A DNA stretch of 19,888 bases from Acanthamoeba castellanii str. Neff (taxonomy: Eukaryota > Discosea > Longamoebia > Acanthamoebidae): positions 73,415-93,302 of the forward strand of contig NW_004457677.1 of assembly GCF_000313135.1 (NCBI RefSeq), given 5' to 3'. Position 1 is the first letter of the stretch; every line of letters starts with the position of its first letter. The translations under genes were made by a program, and so were the position numbers. A model generated the notes under the pieces. That model saw only the letters and a list, made by a program, of their open reading frames with translations, was not told where the DNA came from and searched no databases. Of this stretch, positions 1 through 7,989 are shown in pieces.

Positions 1-394
1 GGCCGGGCAGGAGTCGCGACCGCTGGCAGGCGTTGGTGGTGGTGGTGGTCGCTGTGGCCAGGTCCAGGGTGCGTTGTAGGAGCTCGTAGGGGAGGGAGAT
101 GAAGGCGAACGGGAGCGCGGGCTCGTAGTCGTCCTGGGCGTAGACCCCGCAGTGGGGCACGCAGTGGTAGCCCAGGCCGTCGAACAGAGGCACGGCCAGC
201 GGCTCGCTCGACTCCAACACCTCTGCCTGTGGTGAGGCGGCGGTGCTGGCTTTGGTGCATGTTGTTGGTGCCAGGGGCTGCTGCTCGTGGAGGGTGATTT
301 GGATTTGGAAGGCGGCATCGTCAAAGGTGCCCGTCAGCACCTTGCTCTTGTGCAAATGCCACCACTCCCCTTTCTTCTCATCAAGAGCCTCCAT
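1..394 (-). CDS. 5' end of an unrecognised protein, truncated by the window edge
   Basis: An open frame begins at an ATG at 394 on the minus strand and continues without a stop for 131 codons to the left edge, so only the N-terminus is seen. It opens MEALDEKKGEWWHLHKSK and contains a Tyr/Cys/His-rich stretch (GYHCVPHCGVYAQDDY) followed by LPFAFISLPYELLQRTLDL. The even, GC-rich third positions are like those of neighbouring genes and support real coding. No intron is needed within the visible part, although one could be hidden. I do not recognise a family. It is divergent from the next gene, with about 300 bp between the two start codons. Confidence 0.6.
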   Translation of the reverse strand, partial: MEALDEKKGEWWHLHKSKVLTGTFDDAAFQIQITLHEQQPLAPTTCTKASTAASPQAEVLESSEPLAVPLFDGLGYHCVPHCGVYAQDDYEPALPFAFISLPYELLQRTLDLATATTTTTNACQRSRLLPG

Positions 395-693
395 GTTCAC
401 TTCTGGTTTATTGTTTCTTTTTACGCAAAATATTACAACTTTTTTTAAAGAGAAAGCAGAGAAAACAAAAGGAAATGGAGATTTTTGGATCAGACGAGAG
501 TGAGAAGCGAAGGGAAGGACAAAGGGAAGCCGGCGGGTCTCTGTCGGCTTGTGCCGGCGGATAGATGGAGCAAATGTCAACTGCTCTTGCGTTTCAAATC
601 GTCGGCTGAGCCCCATAAATAAGCTGACGGCGAGGAGGCCGTTCAAACACAACAGTAATAACCAACAACTCGTCTGCACGACAAGAAGCAAGC
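395..693. promoter_or_regulatory. Divergent intergenic region with a TATA-like element
   Basis: This non-coding gap separates two divergent start codons and is clearly more A/T-rich than the flanking exons. A TATA-like CATAAATAA lies at 614-622, about 70 nt upstream of the ATG at 694, a plausible core promoter for the plus-strand gene. An A-rich tract near 440-475 precedes the minus-strand gene. The promoter assignment is inferred from position and composition only. Confidence 0.3.
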
Positions 694-1341
694 ATGTCCG
701 ACAACACAGCACCCACGACTACCGAGTACCAGCCCAAGGAGCGGATGACCGATCTGCTGACCCGATTCGATACGGCGATGATGGTAAGCGAGTGCGGCAA
801 GACGGGCCAGTACCACGCACGCCCCATGGTGGTGGCCAGGGTCGATGAGGGGCTCAATCTCTGGTTCTTCACCGAGTTCTGCGCGCCCAAGATTGAGGAG
901 ATGAAGACCAACAACAAGCTCTGCGCCACCTTCCAGGACAAGGACAAGTGGCTCTCCCTTGCCGGTACGTCTCTCTGCTCTGCTCCGACTCTGCACCTCT
1001 CCCTCTAGCACGATCGATTTCTCACATCATTACCTCCTACAGGCAAGGGTCGCATCGAGAACGACAACGCGCTCAAGCAGGAGCTGTGGAGTGCCAACAG
1101 CGACAAGCTCAAGAAGTGGTTCCCCGAGGACAAGAAGCTCGACGAGCTCACCCTGCTCGAGCTCGAGACCCAGTGGGGCGAGTACTGGGACTCGACCGGC
1201 GTCATGAAGCCCCTCCAGTACGGCGTCGAGGCCCTCAAGTCCGTCGTCACCGGCACCCGCATGGACGCCAACAAGGCCGGCAACCACGCCAAGCTCAGCC
1301 TCAGCGACTCCACCGCCACCACGAGCCTGTCCGCCCAGTAG
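694..1341 (+). CDS. Pyridoxamine 5'-phosphate oxidase-like FMN-binding split-barrel protein (general stress protein 26 type)
   Basis: Two exons, 694-964 and 1043-1341, joined over a 78-nt GTACGT..AG intron in matching phase, give 189 residues ending in SLSAQ. The early segment reads LLTRFDTAMMVSECG, then GQYHARPMVV, LWFFTEFCAPKIEEM and CATFQDKDKWLSLAGKGRI. This is the pattern of small PPOX-like split barrels (general stress protein 26, Pyrid_ox_like), where two short beta segments bind FMN or a related flavin and the LWFFT strand is typical. The second half carries the KKWFPEDKKLDELTLLELE segment common in bacterial members. Length fits the family. No localisation signal is seen, so it is probably cytosolic. 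The reaction is unknown: such proteins are flavin reductase-like and need not make pyridoxal phosphate. A bacterial origin by transfer is possible, but the gene now has a spliceosomal intron. Confidence 0.82.
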
Positions 1342-1845
1342 TCAGCAACTCGAGACTGAAGAGCTCGCGCCTTCTTCACCTCTTGCAGAGCAGAGGACGC
1401 AAGGCGCACGCAAGAGGCCTGTCTGTACATAGCAGCATCGACCAGACCTTGACACTCAATACAGCACACTTCACACCACACTACTCTTTCTTGTTCGTAC
1501 CTTGAAGTAGTTCAACTCTTTGGGGGGGTGACAAGGCCTTGTAAGCTTGTTTGGCAAGTGCAAGACGAAGGCAAGGAAGTGAACTTTATGAAGTGGTTGT
1601 ACTAGCGCAACCGCTGCCGCTGCGACCTGGTGGAGTCTCTTCAAGGCAACAACTCAATGTACCGCGGAAGACAACTCGCTACCCAGAAGAAGAGGCGCCC
1701 ACCAATTACGCCACAGGTAGAAGAAGAGCTTGAGTTTTGTTGGGTTCTAGTTCGTCTTCTCTGTTGAGGGTATGTACATGAGGCTGGACCCACAGCCAAT
1801 GTTATGAGAGAAGGGAGGAGGGCTGCAGCTCGAGGGGGAAACCCG
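1342..1845. other. Intergenic stretch without a recognisable gene
   Basis: About 500 nt lie between two converging genes. The region should hold both 3' UTRs. The open frames here are short and unlike known proteins, and I see no RNA gene or repeat in it. A T-rich, CACTTCACACC-type stretch near 1460-1500 could be the 3' end of the oxidase-like transcript. Confidence 0.4.
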
Positions 1846-2304
1846 CTAGTGGGCTTCGGGCTGCGAGGGCTCGGAGGCGGGGGCCACCGAGGGGGCGGCG
1901 ACCGCCTCTTCGGCCGGCAGCTTATCGACAATGACCTTGGGCGGGTTGTCCACGGCCACAGCGCCGCCCGCGGCCTCCTCCTCGAACTCCTCGCCCAGGT
2001 CGTCGAAGTTGGGGTCCCTCTCGTCGAGCACGTCCACGCCGTCCTCCTCTCCCGGTCGGCCCCAGCCAGCGAAGCCTCCCTTCTTGGGCAAGCCTCTTCC
2101 TACCATGCCTGTTGAGGAAAAACAAAGAAGAATTAGTCAATCTCTTGATGAAGGAGCTAATGAATTGAAAGATCTCTTTGACGAGCACTGGCCAGCTGTA
2201 CGTACCAGAGTGCCTGTCGAAGCCCATGTGCTTCGCAGGACCAGCGCCCTTCCTGGGAGAACCCTCATGCCCTTCCTATCATTGACTCGTACGTGGTGCG
2301 ACAT
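1846..2304 (-). CDS. Short protein resembling the N-terminal segment of PDCD4 (no MA3 domains)
   Basis: The main exon (2108-1846) and the upstream exon ending at 2206 are joined in phase over a 97-nt GTACGT..AG intron. They give HMGFDRHSGMVGRGLPKKGG, then FAGWGRPGEEDG, DVLDERDPNFDD and an acidic stretch, ending EPSQPEAH. The order Arg/Ser-Gly box, GRGLPKKGG, W-G and DPNxDD matches the segment before the MA3 domains of PDCD4-type translation regulators. The MA3 domains are absent and the protein stops after about 95-114 residues, so a role in RNA or translation is only an inference. The 5' end is uncertain. An ATG at 2227 gives a simple model. An ATG at 2304 (MSHH) joins in frame only if 2292-2276, GTACGA..AG, is removed as a 17-nt intron, or if a base is missing there. 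Confidence 0.6.
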
Positions 2305-2646
2305 CTCAGAGTTGTATTAAGCGTTGGATATGTATGTGTATGTATTCGCGCGTGTCGTGCGAGATGAAGAGGTGGTGTTGTGGTGTGTTGTGGTTGGTGT
2401 GTACAGACTATTGTGCGTGTTTGGGTTTTGTAGCGGCGGGGGGGAGGGGGTTCCGTTGCCTCTTCCGTTTTCGGCACCGCTTCCGCAAGAAAGTAGCTTC
2501 ATTTTCATTCGATTTCCCAGTCGGCCACTCAGCAATCAGAAAGCTTGGAATGTTGCGCGTGCCTCTCATTTCTTGGTGGTCTGTGGAATGTGCTCGTTGC
2601 TCCAATAAAAATGCGTGTCTCTTGCGTTGGAAGAAAAAGAGGCGGT
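2305..2646. other. Gap between PNKP 3' end and the PDCD4-like gene
   Basis: This is the downstream region of the PNKP gene and the upstream region of the PDCD4-like gene, both on the minus strand. I found no convincing upstream coding exon for the PDCD4-like gene here. A pyrimidine-rich, A/C-rich run read on the minus strand (about 2440-2320) may be promoter or 5' UTR. An AATAAA at about 2605 lies on the plus strand and has no obvious partner gene. Confidence 0.35.
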
Positions 2647-5276
2647 CTAGGTGAGCTGGTGGAAGAGCTTCTCCTGGTCGGGGTTGTCGAACTGAGGCAC
2701 GAAGGTGATTGGCTTGATCTCGGTGAAGCCTTCGGCGAGGCGTGGCTCCACGTACTGCTTCTTGAACCTGTGATTGTTGGTCAGGTGAGCGAAGAACGAA
2801 AGAGAAGGAGGTGTGCTCGTGTTCAATCATGGTTGTAGCGCGGGGTGGCGCGTACATGTTGTAGGCGATACCAGGCACACGCTTCACCCCGGACATGTTC
2901 TATAAGTGGAGAAAGAAGATGTTACACGGATGGGTCTCATCGATCTCAGGGCAACTTGGCGTGATGGTACCTCGCGATAGACGTTGAGGTGTTGCGCGAG
3001 CTCGATCGGCGTCTTGAAGGTGAAGCAGCGCACAGGCACGCCTGCGTTGGTACGTCAACGTTGGTGAGTTATACACCGCGAGCATACAAGAAATAAGGCC
3101 AGCAAAGGTTACCTCGCTCCTTGGCGATGTTGATGTACAGGGCGCGCGCACTGTCACTCGGGTTGGTGTTATCGATCACCACGCTGGGCCATGTACACCG
3201 GTTAGCATATACGCGCCTTTATAGGCAGCCTTGGGAAGAGGGAGTGCAGCGGCGTCGCACCTCTTGCCCTGGGCGAGTGCCTTCTCCGTGGCTTGCAAGC
3301 AGGCCGACTTGGTATGCAGAGTGTCTTGGTTGATGTGCACGTAGCCTTGCGGTACCAGGTTGCGCTTGGTGAACGTGGACTTGCCCGACTGCTCTTGTGC
3401 AGGTGCGGTGCTGTGTGTGTGTGTGGTTAGAACAGGCAAACTGCACCCTGCACTGGAGAAAGAATGATCGTACACCAGGGAACCCAACGCAGATGACCAT
3501 CTCCTGCGATGAGGCGGTGAGATTGCCCTCGTAGGCCTTCGCACCTGTTCCGAAGCCATCAGCTCTGTGCCTCGTGGCTCAATACGTTTAGAACGTAGAC
3601 AAGAGGAGGAGCGCATACCCGCGCTTTGCATGGCGGTGGTCGGCTCGATGGAGCCCCAGTCAAAGTGTTGGGTGTCGGGCTGGCCAAGGAAGCAAGTCTC
3701 GGGGATCTGGAACGGGAGAGCGACGTTGCGGGCGAACTTTCTGTCGCTGCACGAGTGGTCCTTTGCCGTATGGGGGTTGCCGTCCCACGCCTTGATTCGG
3801 CCTGGTGCCACACGACACACGACACGTGTCAAATTGGGGCGAGTGTGACTAAGCTCGTGGAAGATTGCGTACCGGCAGCGTCGCCGCAGTAGAAGGACTG
3901 CTGATTGTCGACCGCAACGTTACCGTTGTGGTGCTTGATGAAGTAGTCCCACATGACGGTGGAGGGCTTGCGCCACTTGTCCTCGCTGGTGGCCACGAAG
4001 GCCTGCAGCGGGAGGCCCAGCTCGGCGGCGAGGTCCTGGATCTTGCCCTGGATGTCGCACGCGCGTGCGTTGCCCTTGGCGATACCCGCCTGGTTGGTGA
4101 AGATCACCAGCTTGTAGCCCTGCTGATGCAGCTCAGTCAACCGCTGGGGCACACTCGGGTTCCACCACCTCCAATCATTCCGGCCGGTGGCAAAGGCTCG
4201 TCCAGACTTGGGCGTGATCAAGGTGTCGTCCTGTTAGGGATTGAAACGAACCCGTTAGCCGCGTGGCGCCGTGCACGAAGAAGAACAACACCTGAGAGAG
4301 CGAGGCGGCCGTACCATGTCAAATGAAGCGATCTTGGACGAAGGCTGGATGCTATCGCCATCAAGCACGAGAAGGGTGCCCTCCACGGTCGACCAAGTCG
4401 CTTCTAAATAGAGAGAGAGAAAGAGAGAGAAAGGGTTCAGATAACGATGGGCTCCTAGGTGCAGTGTGTGTGAGTGTGTGCATCGAGCGCACCTTGGTGC
4501 TTCTTGGCTGAAGGCGCGAAGGGGTTGAACGTGGTGCTAAAGTTACGAGTGTGCACCTGCGTCTGAAGAGAAAGTACTTAGTTGTTAGTTTCTGGGGTGG
4601 TTCGTAGCGGTAGAAAACGCCAAAAGCCGTGGCTTACCGCAGCGGCGCTGCCATACTGACGCTGCAATTCTGCCTCGGTGATGGTGCCACGCAGCACTTG
4701 ATCCTGGGGACTCACGTCAGACGCCAGCACGAACGTGGGTGGACGAGTGGTAGGTAAATACCTTGACGCGGCCCTTCGCCTCGGCGCTCAAGACGCCGTT
4801 CTTGTGCAGCTTGGTCACGAGCAGAAGCATCCGCGTGGTGGCGTTCTGGGGTGCGCCTCCGGTGGCCGGCTTGAAAGCTGTGTGCCACAGGTGAGCCTTC
4901 ATCTTTGGCAACACGAGCCGGGGGGGGGAAGTACAGCCACTGACGGGGTGTGCCCAGAAGGCTGAGAGAGTGACACTGCTCTGAGCGGTTCGCGAAGATG
5001 TTACCGCAAGTGACGATGGCTTAGGTGCTGCATCTTGCTCCCTTCTTGGTGGCGCATAATGAACCGCTTGGGACTGCGCGCTAGGGTGCTGTTGTTGAAG
5101 AAACTCGGTGGTGATGTAGCAGACGCCCCCGGGTTCGTAAAATCGTGGAGCGATGTGGCGAAGACGTCCGTTGGGGGGCGAGCATCAAACGCATTCGCGT
5201 CGCTGGTAGTCGGCGAGAAGAAAGGCGTAGCGGCCTGTGCCGAGGAAAAAGGGTTGAATGCTGCTAGGTCGGCCAT
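2647..5276 (-). CDS. PNKP: Bifunctional polynucleotide phosphatase/kinase (PNKP), 13 exons
   Basis: The enzyme repairs DNA ends by removing 3'-phosphate and phosphorylating 5'-OH in single- and double-strand break repair. Exons: 5276-5005, 4939-4762, 4703-4638, 4562-4493, 4403-4315, 4230-3873, 3801-3619, 3544-3474, 3388-3261, 3183-3113, 3041-2971, 2899-2856, 2767-2647. All join in phase to give 573 residues. The HAD phosphatase shows SFDMDDTLITPKSGR (nucleophile Asp 224 and Asp 226), IFTNQAGIAKG (268-278) and CGDAAG (340-345). The kinase shows Walker A GFPGSGKST (426-434), GYVHINQDTL, VVIDNTNPSDSARA and the C-terminal YNMFKKQYVEPRLAEGF. The first ~195 residues are not the FHA domain of animal PNKP. 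They are Ser/Thr/Phe-rich with two NPF motifs (residues 8-10 and 185-187) around a short helical basic segment. The start MADLAAFNPF was chosen over an in-frame codon further upstream because the extra residues look non-coding. Confidence 0.93.
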
Positions 5277-5534
5277 CTGTAGATGCTCACGCGTTCGATG
5301 TGAAAACAAAACCGGGCTTCCCGCCAAACTTTTATCACTGCCCAAATAATTACAGGAAGCAATTAATTGCACATAAAAACAAAGGAACGAAACAGTACTT
5401 CAAGTTGATTGCAGCTGTTGTGCGCGACATGCAACTCTCTTGTCGGTCTTGTTAGACTTGTTCGTTGCACATTGCCCTCCACGGTGCAAGAAACACGATT
5501 TTTTTTTACAGATTGATTGGCCGGCCACGACTGG

Positions 5535-7201
5535 CTACGTCGAGCCGGTGGTGGATTTGGTGATGTCGCGGATGAGTGCTCGCGGGTTGGGGGCCGACCC
5601 ACCGCCCCCGGCGCGCTCCTTTTGCCACTGGCGGTGGTGCGACGCGAGCGCGCTCCTCACATAGTGGTCCGCCGACTCGTCGAAATGCTTGATCTCCCGC
5701 AACGTGCCGTTCAAGTAGTCCACCTGGTGGCCACCGCACACACACACACACACACATTCAGTCTGTGAGGCGAACACGCACGACGCACACCACACACCGC
5801 ACACACCACACACAGGCGATGGCGAGTGGAGGAGTGGTACCTGTAGTGACAGGGTCTGGGTGGCCCTCTCCACGTCCATCGGCGTGAACTTGAGCCGCTG
5901 GAGCAGGTCTCGGTCCTCCTTGCTCAGGAAATCGGGGTAGTCGATCTCGCCCGTCTTGAGCCGCTTGGCCATTGTCTCCTCGTGCTCGCCGGCCTTCTCC
6001 CGCGCCCGCTTGACCTCCTCGCTCTTCTTGGCGTACACTTTCCGTGCCTCCTCCCACTGCGCGGCTTCCTTCTTTTGCCTGTCGTCAGTACCGCACATGG
6101 ACCAGATGAAGAGAGAAGAAGCAAAAGGTCAGCAGACAAAGCTTGATGATCAACGATCGGTCGGCGGGAGCGGCTTGAGAGTGTACCGCTCGATTTCCTT
6201 GCGCAAGAGGTCGCTTCGCTGCCGGAGCTTGGCGCACCGCACTTGTCGAGCGTGACTCTGCGCGAGACTCTCCTCTTCCTCGCGCTGATGTCGCTGATAC
6301 TCCTCCTCGGGTATCTGCTTGGTGGGCACCGGCGTCGTCTCAGCGTCTGCCAGGAACTCGCCGCATATCTCTTGCACTAGAGTGGCGCGTTTGCAATAAA
6401 ACGGTCAGCTCATCGCCAACATAACGGTAGCGAGCTCTTCTCTAAGAAAGCGTTACATGAGAAGAGCGAACCTTTGGTGTTGACTTCGCGCGCTCGGCCG
6501 GTCACGGACTTGTCGAGCGGAGCGTGAGCGTTGAGGAGTTCCTCGACGGTCGTGCGGAAGTGGGCGAAGAAGCGCTCCTTCTCCCGCACAAAGGCGGGAT
6601 CGCTCGGTGCCGCCGGCTTCTTCACCACCTTCTTCACCACTTTCGTCGTTGTTTTCTTTGTCTTCTTGGTTCCTGCTGGCGCTTCGTCCTTCTCGGCAGA
6701 GGTGGTACTCGAAGGAAGAGGAGGCATCGACGACGCCGACGAGACTGGTGGAGTGGGTCGCGCCTGCGGTGCTTCATCTCCCATCTTCCCCTTCTCTGCA
6801 GCCTTCACTTTGGTTGCCTTGCCCTTGCCCGTGCCCGTGCCCGTTGACGTCTGCGGCGGTGTCTCCATCTCTTCCTTTTCTTCATCTTCTGTGGGTTGTG
6901 TTGGATCTCCCTTACGTTGGAACGGCAACTCAATCTCATTCTCTGCCATAGAGGCGTGGTGAGATCATCGTGCAGAGAAGGAGAAGGGAGAAGGGACATC
7001 TTACCAATGCTATCCTCGACCTTTGCGCGCCGTACGGGGGCGAACGATTTCTTTCGTCCCCGCCCACTGGTTCTACACCACGAAATGAGGTTAAATCCAA
7101 TGATGGCGAAAAGGGCTGGCTGATCGAGAAATTAGTCGGCAATTTTATACGCACTTCTTATCTGTGGATGGGTTCTTCTCGTAGTAGATGAATTCCGCCA
7201 T
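5535..7201 (-). CDS. Coiled-coil protein of unknown function, six exons
   Basis: Exons 7201-7155, 7072-7005, 6942-6472, 6376-6187, 6078-5841 and 5723-5535 join in phase to give 400 residues. The N-terminus (MAEFIYYEKNPSTDKK) leads into a basic Ser motif, TSGRGRKKSFAPVRRAKVED, which could be a kinase site or nuclear signal. Next comes a Pro/Thr/Lys-rich low-complexity stretch (about residues 50-145, with repeated KKTKK and KVVKK). A helical domain begins at FVREKERFFAHFRTTVEELL and runs into a long coiled coil across exons 4-5. The C-terminus (VDYLNGTLREIKHFDESADHY) is again helical. The basic RKKS box, long coiled coil and helical tail remind me of kinetochore MIS12-complex subunits of the DSN1 type, but that is an impression, not a motif match. 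Exon 4 must use the inner GTACAC donor. The longer reading runs into a stop. Confidence 0.7.
5735..5820 (-). repeat. CA/GT microsatellite inside an intron
   Basis: The last intron of the coiled-coil gene carries an uninterrupted (CA)n run at about 5737-5755 and imperfect CACACCGCACAC copies up to 5816. Read on the coding strand it is GT-rich and ends about 10 nt before the AG acceptor at 5724, so it sits where a polypyrimidine tract would be expected. Confidence 0.75.
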
Positions 7202-7430
7202 TTTCCTCCTCTTGTGTCTTTAATCGACTCTCTTGCAATTGTGTACGGCGCCGCTACTTTCGCGCCAAAATTAAATCATACCATTTTCTTTTTCTTTGTG
7301 TTTTTCCCTTGTGCTGTTCTTCTCTTTCGAAAATGAATTGGTTGGCTTGACCTTTTGCTTTGGGGCTATCTGTGGCTGGTCTTCTTGCATCTTCTTGCAT
7401 CTCTGCACTCACACAACACACAAGAAGACA
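7202..7430. promoter_or_regulatory. Divergent promoter region between two start codons
   Basis: About 230 nt separate the ATG of the coiled-coil gene (minus) from that of the 66-residue protein (plus). The region is T-rich read on the plus strand and includes a duplicated CATCTTCTTG at about 7378-7400. Shared promoter function is inferred from the divergent arrangement only. Confidence 0.35.
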
Positions 7431-7705
7431 ATGGCGTCCAAGGGTCACGTTTACGGCTTCAACATCAAGAGCGCGAGCGGCTCGTCTGCACCCGCTACGG
7501 GCGGCTCAGCCGCCAAGCCCGCCATCATCGTGGACAAGTTCCAGCAGACCGCCGTACCTTCCTCCCCTCCCAGCTTTTTTGGTCCAGCCTAAGGCTCACC
7601 CCCCCCCCTCTCTTTGCATGCCCACAGATCAACGCGCCCAAGAAGGAGACCGAGCGCGGCGTGCAGAAGGGCACCGGCGACAAGCCCAACTTCTCAGGCA
7701 TCTGA
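7431..7705 (+). CDS. Small 66-residue protein, unrecognised
   Basis: Exons 7431-7553 and 7628-7705 join in phase 0 over a 74-nt GTACCT..AG intron with a strong C/T tract before its acceptor. The product begins MASKGHVYGFNIKSASGSS, has an Ala/Gly/Ser linker, then AIIVDKFQQTAVINAPKK and ends GTGDKPNFSGI. No signal peptide or membrane segment is visible. It is hydrophilic and probably partly disordered. Without splicing the frame would end 13 codons later in low-complexity sequence, and the spliced tail looks more like real coding. It could be a conserved small protein, but I cannot name it. Confidence 0.6.
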
Positions 7706-7989
7706 GCAGGAGCCCCTCTCCTGGTCCTTCAACTGTTCCTCCTCACCGAAGGAGTGCAGTGTAAACGCAAGGAGTGTAATAAATATAGTGTTAATAGTCT
7801 CCGTGCTGCTCAAGAGACGCCGCCTTCACGCTGCGAGTTGCTCTTTGTCAGACAACAGAGGCGCGGAACTTGCACGGGCAGAGCTTTCGTCATTTCCATT
7901 GTTATTAGAACAACTCATTGCCATCGCCACACGGACGAACGCTCTGCGCAGCTCTGCCCCACGCCATCTTCGTCGCCCTGGGGGCCAAG
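7706..7989. other. Intergenic region between two plus-strand genes
   Basis: This stretch holds the 3' UTR of the 66-residue gene and the promoter of the next. An A/T-rich AATAAATATAGTG at about 7778-7790 includes AATAAA, 73 nt after the stop, and is a reasonable polyadenylation signal. I see no coding exon here. Confidence 0.4.

Noticed and set aside
2408..2896. 162-codon minus-strand frame starting MSGVKRVPGIAYN as a separate gene
   Set aside because: Its first residues are exon 12 of PNKP. The rest is intron and out-of-frame sequence.
6078..6186. Longer exon 4 in the coiled-coil gene ending at KPLPPTDR
   Set aside because: It reaches a stop and leaves the next exon out of phase, whereas the inner GTACAC donor keeps phase and the coiled coil.
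6524..6962. Plus-strand Phe/Val-rich frames that could be membrane proteins
   Set aside because: Antisense of the Lys/Thr/Pro-rich exon of the coiled-coil gene, whose splice phases all agree.
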